A stretch of 64,000 nt of DNA from assembly GCA_035570235.1 (NCBI GenBank), contig DATMML010000005.1, positions 1-64,000 on the forward strand, read 5' to 3'. Every line of letters begins with the position of its first letter. The stretch's first letter is position 1. Source of the stretch: Vicinamibacteria bacterium. Its GTDB lineage: Bacteria > Acidobacteriota > Vicinamibacteria > Fen-336. Of this stretch, positions 49,201 through 57,400 are shown piece by piece. The notes beneath the pieces are model-generated. The model did not search any database, had not been told where the DNA came from, and saw only the letters and a list, made by a program, of their open reading frames with translations. The translations under genes and the position numbers were made by a program.

Positions 49201-52200
49201 GTTGATCTCGACCAGGGGCGCGGCTCCCTGACCACCCAGGCCCAGAGCGATGGCACCTTCGCCCTGAACGGCGTGCCCCTGGGGGCTTTCACCCTCCGCA
49301 TCAACGACCCCCTGACGAGCGGCCTCGGCCTGGTCCAGGGCCGCAGCCTGGACACGAACCTGCAGATCCTCAGCCTCGGCACCATCGTCCTGGACGACAC
49401 CCCCATCGCGGTCGTTTCCGTCTCTCCGTCCGATGGGGCGGCCCAGGTGGCGGTGGACCAGCCGGTGGTCATCGTCTTCTCGGAGCGCGTGCAGTCCTTC
49501 GCCGGCGTGACCGTGAGCAACGGGCCCGCTAACATCCCCTCCCAGGCCAGCCTGGCCGCGGACGGCGTGACCCTCACCCTCTCTCCCACCCCGAGCTGGC
49601 CCGACGAGAAGCAGCTCACCCTCACCATTCCCACGAGCGTGACCGACGTCCTTGGTCGGCCCCTGGCGCAGTTCGTCGTCACTCGGTTCCAGACCGTCGA
49701 CCTGACGCCCCCCTCCGTCTCCACTGTGGTTCCGGCGTCCGGGGCGATCCAGGTCGATCCCGCGGCCGTGCTTACCGTCTCCTTCAGCGAAGCGCTCTCT
49801 CCGACCCTCACGAACCTCTCCTCCCTCGTGACCCTGGGCGGGCCGGGGGGGCCGGTGGCCGGGACCACCGTCCTGGCTTCGTCAAACTCGGTGACCTTCA
49901 CCCCGGCAAGCCCCCTCGCCACGAACGTTCTCTACACCGTGACCGTGAACGGGTCCGTGGACCTGGCCGGAAATCTCCAGACCGTGCCCTTCGGCTCGAC
50001 CTTCGCCACCCTTGACACCATCCCGCCTACCCTGAGCGCCTCCTTCACGACGGCCACGGGCAGTGGGGCGCTCGTGAACGGCACTTTCCTCGGCTCGTCC
50101 CGACCCACCCTCGCCGTGACTCTTTTCGATGCCTTGAGCGGGGTGAACATGGGCACGGCCGGCCTCAGCCTGGACGGCAACGCCGTGCCCGCCGTCGTCC
50201 AGGGGAACTCCCTCGTCTTCACGCCTTCCTCCGGGCTGGCGGACGGCGTCCACACCCTGCAGGCTTCGGGAGCTGATCGGGCCGGCAACTCGGGCACGCT
50301 GAGCGTCAGTTTCGGGATCGACACCGTTCCTCCCTCTGCCGCCCAGATCACGGGTGTTGCCGAAGCCCAGGTGGTGCGGGGGACCATCACGCTGGGAGCG
50401 ACGGCGACGGACGCGGGCTCCGGGGTGGCGCGCATCGATATCTTGAGCGACGGCTTCCCCCTGCGGAGTCTCATCGCTCCATCCTTCTCGACGGCTCTGG
50501 ACACGACCACGCTCGTGGAAGGGATCCACGATCTGGCGGCGCGGGCGGTCGATGGGGCGGGTAACGTAGGTCCCCTCGGGCCCGACGTGCACATCATCGT
50601 GGACAACCAGCCCCTGACCCTGGTCATCACCTCGCCCCCCAACGGGGCACGGTTCCGCGACTCCGTGCTCGTGAAGGCGACGGTCTCGAAGTCAGTCGAC
50701 CACGTGGACTTCTCGGTCGGGTCCCAGACCCTCTCCGTGACGAGCGCGCCCTACCAGGCCAGCCTGAGCCTGGCCTCCCTCGCGGACGGGCCGGCCACCG
50801 TCACCGTCAAGGGCTTCGCCCCCGGCGGGGAAACCGCGACCGCCACCCTCACCGTGGTCGTGGTGAAGACACCGCCCCCCGCCCCCAACCCCGCCCTCAT
50901 CGACGCCGAGCCCCCGAGTGCGGGCGCGTCCCTGGTCTTCGGGCGGGCGGGTTCGGTTCAGGCCGCGATCACCGTGCAGATCACCAACACCGGCAACGGC
51001 GCCCTGGCCAGCGCGGGCGTCCAGTCCGACGGCTCCTTCAGCGCCACCATCGCCGCCGCCGCCGATGACACGCTCTCCCTCATCGCCGTCGACGATGTGG
51101 GGAACCGGAGCGCGGCCACCCTGGTGGTTGTGCGCCGGACCCCCTCCCTGCCTCCCTCCAACGGGACCACGTCGCTCACCTACCTGGGAATCCTGGTCGA
51201 TCGGGTGGGCCCGGGCCCGGCTGCGCTGACCCCGGACGGGGCGCTGGACGCCGTCTTCACCCTGAGTCTGTCCATCGGCCAGGGAGTGACCCGCCAGCTG
51301 TCCTTCATCGACCTCGCGGGACCCCTCACCCGCAGCACGCGTCCGCAGGTGGGGTCGGTTCTGGGTGTGGCTGCGGACGTGGGCGCCCCGCTGCTCAACG
51401 GCCCCGACGGCCAGGTCAGCTTCCCGGTGACGACGGGCGCCACCCTGACCCTCTTCGCTTCCGATTTCGGCTTGATCCAGCCCGGCGCCACCTACACCGT
51501 GACCGCCGGCTTCGCGGACGGCTCCAACTTCGTGGGCAGCTTCACGATCGTGGCTCCGCAAGACAAGCCCCAGATCGCGCACTCCATGACCCTCTCCGCC
51601 AGCCCCACCACCGTGGCCGTGCCCGCGGGCGCGCCGGCCACGACCACCCTGACCATCACGAACATCCGCGACATCGACGGCACGCTCCTCCTCGACGGGG
51701 CCAAGATCGCGGTGGCGGTTGCGGACATGGCCTCCACGGATCCCCGGGCCAATCCCTTCCGCTCCGCGGGGGGGGCGATCGTGGACGGAGTGCCGGCCGC
51801 CAACAACACCAACTTCCAGGTCTTCACCATCAGCGGGGGGACGGTGACCGCGACCTATTCGAGCGCTTCCGTGACCCCCGCCCCCGTCACGGGCGCCCTC
51901 GCCCTCGTCCAGATCCAGGCCGCGGACACGGCGGGCAACGTGCTGGGAACGCACGCGGTGGGCACCCTCGACCTCAACCTCCGGCCCGCGGCCGATCGGG
52001 CCATCGTCTCCCCTTCACCCTCGTCCCTCTACGCCGATCGCGTGGACCGCCGGAGCCAGGTGACAGTCAGCGTCCGGGACGCGGCGGGCAATCCCCTGCC
52101 CGACGGGACGCCCGTTGTCCTCACCGCCGCCGACTTGGGATCCTTGAACCCCGACAGCAGCTATGTCCGCTCGGCGGGGGGCGCGGTGCTGGGAGGGCAG

Positions 52201-54456
52201 CCCTCGCCCAGCGGTGGCTCCTACCAGGTGTTCACGGTTACGGGCGGGACGATACGGTGCCAGTACTCCGACGCGAGCCTCGCCTTTGGGGCGGTCAGGG
52301 TCTCCCCCGCCATCATCCAAGTGCTCCCGGCCACGAGCACGGGAGCCGTGGCCGACAACCATACGATCGGCACCGCCCAGATCACCCTGGTCGGCGCCGA
52401 CATCGCGGACGTGGAGGTCTCGAGCCCGAGCGTCGCCCTCTCCTCCCCGGCCCGCCCCGTCTCCGTCGTCATCCGTCAGCTCCGCGACGCCCGCGCAAAT
52501 CTCATCCCCGACGGAGCCACCGTCCTCATCAGCGCCAACGACTTAGCCACCATCACTTTTGACGGGAGCGCCTATGTCCGATCGCTGGGGGGGGCGATCG
52601 TGGACGGGGTGGCATCGCCCTCCGGGCAGGGCTTCAAGGTGTTCTCCCTTTCCCAGGGGCAGGCCCTCGCCACCTACAGCTCCGATGGGGCCTCGATTGG
52701 TCCCGGCCAGGTCGGCACCGTCAACCTCCAGGTCGAGATGGGGGACCCGAGCGGCACCCTCCTCGACAACCACGCGCTGGCCGTCGCTCCCCTGAGCCTG
52801 GTCGGGCCGGCCAACGCCGTGGGATCCGCCACCCCACCGTCGGTCTTGGCGGAAGGCGGAGTCCACACGGCCACGGTTGTGTTCACTCCCGTCCTCGATG
52901 CCTACGGCAACCCCCTCCCCGACGGATCGAAGGTGGCCGCGACCGTGCAGGACCTAGCCGCGGTCACCGAGAACGGTTGCTGCAATATCCGCTCCGCGGG
53001 CGGCCAGATCCTGGGGGGGGACGCCTCGCCCAGCGGGTCGGCCTACAAGGCGCTCACCATCCAGGGGGGCAAGGTCACCTTCACCTACGCCGACCAGAAC
53101 GTGACCGCCGGCCCCGGAGAGGTGAAGCAGGCCAACGCCAGCCTGCTGGAGGCGGGCAGCGACGGCAGCGTTCTCAGCACCCGCGCCGTGGGCGTGGTCC
53201 CGATCGCCTTGGCCGGCGTGACCTCGGGCACGATGGCGGCGAGCCCGGGCTATGTCCACGCCGACGACCTCGACAACCGGACCTCGGTGACCCTGTCCAA
53301 CATCCGGGACGCCAACGGTCAGCCCGTGCCCGATGGGACGCTGCTGGCTTTCACGGCCGCGGACCAGGGGTCGGTCACCCAGAACGGCTGTTGCTATATC
53401 CGCTCCGCGGGTGGCGTGATTGTGGGCGGGACGCCCGCTTCCTTCGGAGCACAGTACAAGCTCTTCCCCGTCACGAGCGGGCAGGTGGTGCTGCAGTACT
53501 CGGCCCAGGGAGTGGCGGCGGGCAGCGCGGAGCAGAAGACGGCCACTGTCCAGGCCCTCACGGTCACGCCCGCGGGGTCCTTCATCTCCAACCTGGTGGT
53601 GGCCACCGCGTCCATTGCGCTCGTGGGTCCGACGTCGGCGAACGTGGCCGCGAACCCGCCCGACGTGTTCGCGGACGGGGGGGCGCATCTCTCGCAGATC
53701 ACCCTGAGCGCCCTCGTCGACACGGGGGGAACGCCGATTCCCGACGGGGCCAAGGTCGGACTCACGGCGGCCGACATCGCCGCCGCCACCGAGGACGGCT
53801 GCTGCTATGTCCGCTCCGCGGGTGGTCAGATCCTGACCGGGGGCACCACGCCCGGGGACGGAGCCCCCGCTTCCAACGACGCGCGCTTCGGCGTGTTCAC
53901 GGTGGCGGGAGGCCGCGTGCAGGCCGCTTACTCGGACCAGGGCCTCGCGCTGGGGGTCAACGAGACTCGGGTGGCCTCGGTCGCGGTGGTGCCCGTGGCG
54001 GGCGATACGAACGGCATCGTGACGAACCGGGCCTTCGGCGTCGGGACCATTAACCTCCGCGGGACGAGCTCGACCATGGGCTCCGGTCCCCCCACGCTTC
54101 CCTTGAGCGGCGGTCAGGGCACGATCACGTTCTCCGGCATCAAGGACTCCGCGGGCAACACGGTGCCGGACGGCACCCTGGTGGTCGTCTCCGCCGCCGA
54201 TATTGCCACCGTCGATCCCACGAGCAACGGCTACAACCGCTCCACCGGGGGGACCATTCTCGGCGGCGGCGTCTCTCCCACCGGACTCCAGTACCGGGTG
54301 TTCTCGGTCCTGAACGGGAGCATCACCGTCACCTACTCTACGGCCGGAGCCTCGTCGGGTACGGCCGAGATCCAGGTGGCCCCCGCCGGCCGGGACGGCG
54401 CCATCATCGGGTTCTACAGCCTCGTCGGTGGAGTCTGGAACATCACAGTTCAGTGA
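43216..54456 (+). CDS. Giant secreted multi-repeat protein 1
   Basis: About 3746 residues from the first start codon in frame (TTG 43216), but that start cuts off the signal peptide. The same frame upstream encodes RVGLSLGLLAWAIPAWAQA, and one extra A in the run 43146-43149 would link it to GTG 43133 (MIALEKELGVRALQ). Architecture: beta-rich N-terminal region (about 1-890); about 13 carboxypeptidase-regulatory-like repeats (about 900-2060); two SbsA-type Ig domains with PSDGAAQVAVDQPV and PASGAIQVDPAAVL (about 2063-2265); further Ig-like domains; and seven tandem repeats of about 135 residues with an RSAGG core (2790-3746). No LPxTG, autotransporter or RTX motif is visible. Probably a cell-surface filament or adhesin. 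The next giant gene starts 14 bp later. Confidence 0.9.
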   Translation: MAWAIPAWAQAPLRKIGEADLSILGVSATVDPLNPSVPKNVASAVRLVVTAGGTPLTSADVPRFLGAGFQVAAELSGPGLPGTITIPQAGSPPLGDPLLLPLPPLAIGGDYLLSNPRIVVGGRSVLDAVPQQITVHVIDQILVTSVQTRPLTLDEIKARGIVLDSSAFLGFEFTLGLMLESTPVNFTFPVVFNNQGVSVPLPITPPPDPTRQGVSLSLPPLPTIVPVLLTGKDSSGQDIPLTLPGGAPVQIPGVLVIPGNVGYLKQFFAADLYVANGAPAGSGLVVHSVTGTIHLPPGADGVVGTADDPLSLPATVNGPQPSTMPVRSLGPDGKPDVDTLNPGDQGQAEFLIRGEKEGYATIDFGIAAVLEGLPVGPVNVTGKASGGVLVRNPFFDMTFTVPSVVRRGEKFKLFTTITNIGQGLANALTVSLDSGALSGVLLLSDPSQVIATLKPGNAQTLEFDFQSQKTGQVVASYLHLNTQDGSTGELKFTLGIGERGVPLSPDTLVLPASVDALPTDVVDAAMRVLGQAWSVANAPSGTLPKGVIRTSKTVVFQKGLALAEAGLRVTLGENLSDALRDIGVDFYGGPSLDPGFDQILRQTDAGRSLALALGNELVGAVIQAGGPLPYERSFAQLQASGPDFISFAVGSGTSGAPVDVAFADGALRQSLSGTTAAVPRSDIPGGVIVPLGPPATAPLLGLLTAPSASPYTLRIAGRGAGPVDISVTLPRGDGTLVRGSILGVAFTAGLSAKLAIDLLQPDSLVLAVDTAGDGTFATAMPLVTEVISPQGPQLLSANVIGPETLDGASAFGLDVALLFDRIVDDTASSALGTYQVPSNSVVAAKRQLSGRIVFMSLAAPEGPYVLSSVSESGILDPRGTLGPALTQPLRSLLQDAGAVVSGRVFNADGTAVTSGVVTYLNQADMSCIFPFEKPLAAVSLNGQGRYQLRYVRQDNCGSPFMILTQDPSSGAVRQVSSFVRAAGERIVLDLALEGRGTVEGTVRDIPGHPVPGAVVVALSTTDAQSGGTATTDGQGQYVIPGITVGPVSVRAAKGTFVGRAAGRVDRAGTASVVDVTLNTGSVHVTGTVLLVQGTVSSPLPDVTVVYGVSENPSLNPTPVGVTKTAGDGTYSLDSMPPGSVVITAYSQYGIVAVGFATVAGDQLTGKNLVFQAQDQTLSGTVQGVVRLPDTTPAPGVVVSIDGRGVLTDATGAFSIPNAPVKPNVSQTVSAATQDGLRSGFATFVLGSPNQVVSGLVITLSGLGTAKFTVLDPAGKPIANQELRTPCVDVCWCSAMSTGPDGTVTFTGVGLGDFNVKAIRMSGGVTDVAYGKASIKRDGDTGFGVVQFAGAGTVTGKVFNPDGTPSFGASVALSSRHFFNDGLTTCDLIQEVSHRFQTGPDGLFTFTGVNVGPLVASASQPFFPTAVGVNSTLLQDSQTVTLPPLRLVNTIAGVLSGAVFLPDGTTTAGAGVQVTATGPLPDITVTTDGQGQYHFAKILPEGLYQVTVSDPVTGGLGRESVYLAAGQDTTHNMRLKGRGTVTVTVVDGAGSPVTSAFVRVRETEYPNRVYEGSIDASNQGVATFPNVFEGPLSVEASDSFGRGGRTSAVLPRPGGTTISVQVSLTVTGTVQGHFYMPDGATVIPFGVVSLTAGGRTIGQVTTAGSGDVGSFSFSFVPAGPVRLDAQDPLTGRTGLAVGTVDSQDQVVTLNVLAQALGTVTGSVTQNEQPVASVKVVVASGAFQAVTYSDGTGQYVIKGVPEGHVVVTASFSDGSFSGTAAATLTGEGTTLTVNVALQGSGQVTGQVLSAGGATPAPTSLVSLQVSGSASLTTTTDATGNYRFDQVPTGRASLTATVLGSIDEGMATATVPAGGAVQVPITLNGVGVLSGVGVDSAGNPVDGTLKITGTGSFPYFFYLILSKGSGGTFQLPQVLAGPFTAALTSVSAGGANLYGTASERVSPGQTTQLTVALQPTGTITGSVLRPDGKTPAYGASVTVDLDQGRGSLTTQAQSDGTFALNGVPLGAFTLRINDPLTSGLGLVQGRSLDTNLQILSLGTIVLDDTPIAVVSVSPSDGAAQVAVDQPVVIVFSERVQSFAGVTVSNGPANIPSQASLAADGVTLTLSPTPSWPDEKQLTLTIPTSVTDVLGRPLAQFVVTRFQTVDLTPPSVSTVVPASGAIQVDPAAVLTVSFSEALSPTLTNLSSLVTLGGPGGPVAGTTVLASSNSVTFTPASPLATNVLYTVTVNGSVDLAGNLQTVPFGSTFATLDTIPPTLSASFTTATGSGALVNGTFLGSSRPTLAVTLFDALSGVNMGTAGLSLDGNAVPAVVQGNSLVFTPSSGLADGVHTLQASGADRAGNSGTLSVSFGIDTVPPSAAQITGVAEAQVVRGTITLGATATDAGSGVARIDILSDGFPLRSLIAPSFSTALDTTTLVEGIHDLAARAVDGAGNVGPLGPDVHIIVDNQPLTLVITSPPNGARFRDSVLVKATVSKSVDHVDFSVGSQTLSVTSAPYQASLSLASLADGPATVTVKGFAPGGETATATLTVVVVKTPPPAPNPALIDAEPPSAGASLVFGRAGSVQAAITVQITNTGNGALASAGVQSDGSFSATIAAAADDTLSLIAVDDVGNRSAATLVVVRRTPSLPPSNGTTSLTYLGILVDRVGPGPAALTPDGALDAVFTLSLSIGQGVTRQLSFIDLAGPLTRSTRPQVGSVLGVAADVGAPLLNGPDGQVSFPVTTGATLTLFASDFGLIQPGATYTVTAGFADGSNFVGSFTIVAPQDKPQIAHSMTLSASPTTVAVPAGAPATTTLTITNIRDIDGTLLLDGAKIAVAVADMASTDPRANPFRSAGGAIVDGVPAANNTNFQVFTISGGTVTATYSSASVTPAPVTGALALVQIQAADTAGNVLGTHAVGTLDLNLRPAADRAIVSPSPSSLYADRVDRRSQVTVSVRDAAGNPLPDGTPVVLTAADLGSLNPDSSYVRSAGGAVLGGQPSPSGGSYQVFTVTGGTIRCQYSDASLAFGAVRVSPAIIQVLPATSTGAVADNHTIGTAQITLVGADIADVEVSSPSVALSSPARPVSVVIRQLRDARANLIPDGATVLISANDLATITFDGSAYVRSLGGAIVDGVASPSGQGFKVFSLSQGQALATYSSDGASIGPGQVGTVNLQVEMGDPSGTLLDNHALAVAPLSLVGPANAVGSATPPSVLAEGGVHTATVVFTPVLDAYGNPLPDGSKVAATVQDLAAVTENGCCNIRSAGGQILGGDASPSGSAYKALTIQGGKVTFTYADQNVTAGPGEVKQANASLLEAGSDGSVLSTRAVGVVPIALAGVTSGTMAASPGYVHADDLDNRTSVTLSNIRDANGQPVPDGTLLAFTAADQGSVTQNGCCYIRSAGGVIVGGTPASFGAQYKLFPVTSGQVVLQYSAQGVAAGSAEQKTATVQALTVTPAGSFISNLVVATASIALVGPTSANVAANPPDVFADGGAHLSQITLSALVDTGGTPIPDGAKVGLTAADIAAATEDGCCYVRSAGGQILTGGTTPGDGAPASNDARFGVFTVAGGRVQAAYSDQGLALGVNETRVASVAVVPVAGDTNGIVTNRAFGVGTINLRGTSSTMGSGPPTLPLSGGQGTITFSGIKDSAGNTVPDGTLVVVSAADIATVDPTSNGYNRSTGGTILGGGVSPTGLQYRVFSVLNGSITVTYSTAGASSGTAEIQVAPAGRDGAIIGFYSLVGGVWNITVQ
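45916..49400 (+). repeat. About 13 carboxypeptidase-regulatory-like repeats
   Basis: Within giant protein 1, units of about 85-100 residues begin with a pattern such as VSGRVFNADGT, VTGKVFNPDGT, LSGAVFLPDGT or ITGSVLRPDGK, continue with TDGQGQY or TDATGNYRF and end with a G-x-V/L-x-V-x-A strand. Starts fall near 45916, 46207, 46467, 46744, 47005, 47272, 47575, 47833, 48088, 48367, 48613, 48871 and 49141. This is the CarboxypepD_reg/Cna-B-like sandwich used as a rigid spacer in surface proteins. Confidence 0.85.
51586..54456 (+). repeat. Seven tandem 135-aa RSAGG repeats
   Basis: Units begin near 51586, 51990, 52396, 52806, 53218, 53629 and 54061. Each has a strand pair (such as SVTLSNIRDANGQPVPDGT), an AADxA/G stretch, the core x-x-RSAGG-x-I/V-x-GG, a Y/F-x-V-F strand and a closing T/A-x-I-x-L-x-G segment. 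Variants of the core are FRSAGG, YVRSAGG, YVRSLGG and NRSTGG. Copies 4, 5 and 6 carry GCC before the core. The period is about 405-430 bp. Confidence 0.9.
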
Positions 54457-54470
54457 GTCTAGAGCCCGCA

Positions 54471-57400
54471 ATGAGCGAACGCAGACAAGACGGCTCGCGG
54501 CGTCACCCACCGCTTCGGCGCGCGACCGCGCTCGCTTTGTCATGGATCTTCTCTGCCGGCCCGGTCTCAGCGATACCGCCCCCCAACGTGATTCCCACGG
54601 CCCCGGGGGTCGCCTACCGCGCGCCTTCGGCTTCCCTCCCTCACGCGGTCGACTCCGGGCCGCAGGTGGCCTCCACGCCGTCGCCATTCGGCCTCCTCCG
54701 CGAGACCATCGCACCGCGGGATCCCCCCGACCGTGGGGGCCGGGGTGAGGGGCGTCCCGATATCCGGGACGTGGGGACGCGGGAGGAGGATCACCGGGAC
54801 GGGGAGGGCGACGGGACGTGCGAGCCGGCGGAGGGTGGGGACGAGGGGCGCGGTTCCCCCGGTGAAGGCGAGCACGGGGAGCCAGGAGTCGTGCCCTCGC
54901 CCTCCCCGGGAGGCTTTGGCATCTTCGGACCCCAGAAGTACCTCCGGACCCCTGGGGAGAGGAACCGCTACACCACGACCCTCAGCGTTCCCCCTTGGGT
55001 GGTGGGGCCCTACAACCTGCACGTGCAGAACGGGGAAGCCGACGGGACTCACCGCCTGACCGCGGCCTGGATCCAGGTCAACGGGGTCTGCGTGGCGACC
55101 CCCCGGGACTTCGGGAACCGGGGGGAGGATGACCACGACAAGGCAGTGGCCAGCTTCGACCGGACCGTCACCCTCACTCCGCAGACCATCCTCAAGGTCA
55201 CCCTGGCCAGCGAGCCCGGCTCGTACCTCTACCTGACTCTCTCTGGCCAGAACGCCGACCACACCCCCCCGCGCGTGACGGTCGCCCAGCCGGCCCCCGG
55301 GTCCACGATCGGAACGGCCACGCCCCGGATCGACGTCCAGTATCAGGACCTCCTGGGGGTGGGAGAGCCGGTCGCTTCGGGCGTGGACGTCTCGACGCTT
55401 CAGGTGCTCCTGGACGGGGTCGACCGCACCTCCCTCTTCACCGTTCGCTCGAGCGACGCCTCCCTCGACCTGCCTCCCGGTCTGACCCTGGCTGAGGGTA
55501 TCCACGCGGTCACGGCCTCGATCAAGGATCGCGCCGGGAACCTAGGAACCACCACGGCCTCCTTCACCGTGAGCCTGAGCTCCCCCCAGATCCAGATCCT
55601 GACCCCCGCCGCCGGCGCCTACTTGAACACTGCGACCCCCCTGGTCCAGATCCGGTACCAGGACAACTTCGCCCTGGATCTCTCCTCTTTCAAGGTGCTG
55701 GTCAACGGCACCGATGAGACGGCCGCCTTCACCAAGACGGCCGGGGGGGCCACGGGGACGCCCAGCCTTCCCACGGGCGGGAACCTGATCGTGGCCCAGA
55801 TCAAGGACTTGGCCGGGAACGCCTCCTCCGCCCAGGTCTCCTTCATCGTGGACACCCAGCCTCCCACCCTCTCCATCGTGCACCCCGCGGCAGGCTCCTA
55901 CCTCTCGATGTCCACCGTGACCGTGAGCCTTCAGTACGCGGACGACCAGGCCCTCGATCTCACGAGCCTGAAGGTCCTCCTCGACTCCTCCCCCGTCGTC
56001 ATGGGCATCCCCGGGCCCAGCGGGGCCACGGGGAGCGCGGGGCCGCTCGCGGACGGCCCGCACGCCCTCACCGCCTCCATCGCAGACCGGGCGGGCAACC
56101 GCACCACGGCGGGCGCCTCGTTCGTCGTGGACACCACCCCCCCCGCGATCGCGGTCACGCGGCCGCTGCCGGGCTCGATCCTGAACTCGACGAACACCGG
56201 GGCGTCGGTCACGTTCTCAGATGCGGATGGGGTCGTCCTGTCGAGCTTCAAGGCGACCCTGAACGGCGCCGACGTGACGTCCTCGTTCACGGCGATGCCC
56301 GGCTCCGCCAGCGGCGCTCTCTCCGGTCTTCCCCAGGGCCCGAACACGCTTCAGGCCCAGATCTCCGACGTGGCGGGGAATGTGGGTACGGCCGGCTCCA
56401 CTTTCACCGTGGACTCGGTGCCTCCCACGGGTACGTTCGTGGCTCCGCAGCCTCTGGTGAACACGGCCCTCCCCATCATCCAGGCCACCTACGCCGACCC
56501 CGCGCCCGGGACGGGCGTCAATCCCGGAAGCGTCCAGGTCTTCCTGGACGGCGTCCTGCAGGGCGCAAATTTCACGGCCTCCACGAGCGCGGTGGTGGGG
56601 ACGCCAGCCTCCCCCCTCGCGGAGGGAGCCCACACCGTCCTCGTGACCTTCGCGGACGGCGCGGGCAACCCGGGCCAGGCGGGACCGACCACCTTCACCG
56701 TGGACACCCAGCCTCCCACCGCCGCCTTCCGGTCGCCCGTAAACGATTCCTTCCTCAACAATCCCACCCCGACGATCGAGCTCGACTACTCGGACGCGAC
56801 GAGCGGGGTCGCGACCGGCTCCGTGCACGTCTACCTCCAGCCCCCGCCCACGCCTTCGGGTCCCAGCCCGGAGGTCGAGATCACGTCGTACCTGCAGGTG
56901 GGCCCCGCGAGCGCGTTGGGGAGCATTCCGGCCTCGGCTCCCCTCGCCGATGGCTCTTATCAGCTGCGGGCGGCGCTCTCCGACCTGGCCCAGAACGCCG
57001 CCCCGCCCGTGGTCATCCAGTTCGAGATCGACACCACGCCCCCCCAAATTGCGATCACCCAGCCCGTCGGCGGGAGCTACACCAACGCCCTCACCACCGC
57101 GGTGTCCGGCCCCGTGTCCGACGACACTCCGGTCACGGTGCTGGTGGAGGGCATCGCGGCTCCGGTCTCGGGAGGAGCCTTCACGGCGCCTGCCGTGCCC
57201 CTGGGCGCGGGCCCCTTGGTCACCCTCCACGCCACCGCCACCGACGCCGCCGGCAACACCCAGACCGCCACCGTGACCCTGAACGTGGACCGGACGCCTC
57301 CCACCGTCCAGATCACGAGTCCCGTTTCGGGCGCGTACGTAAGGGGCCCGGCCGTTCCCGTGACGGGAACGGTCAGCGCGGCCGCCCCCCTGGCCCAGGT

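Noticed and set aside
50692-54714. Minus-strand frames of about 420 and 586 codons opposite giant gene 1
   Set aside because: Same kind of shadow; the plus frame has conserved repeats and the minus frame is low-complexity Gly/Arg/His.
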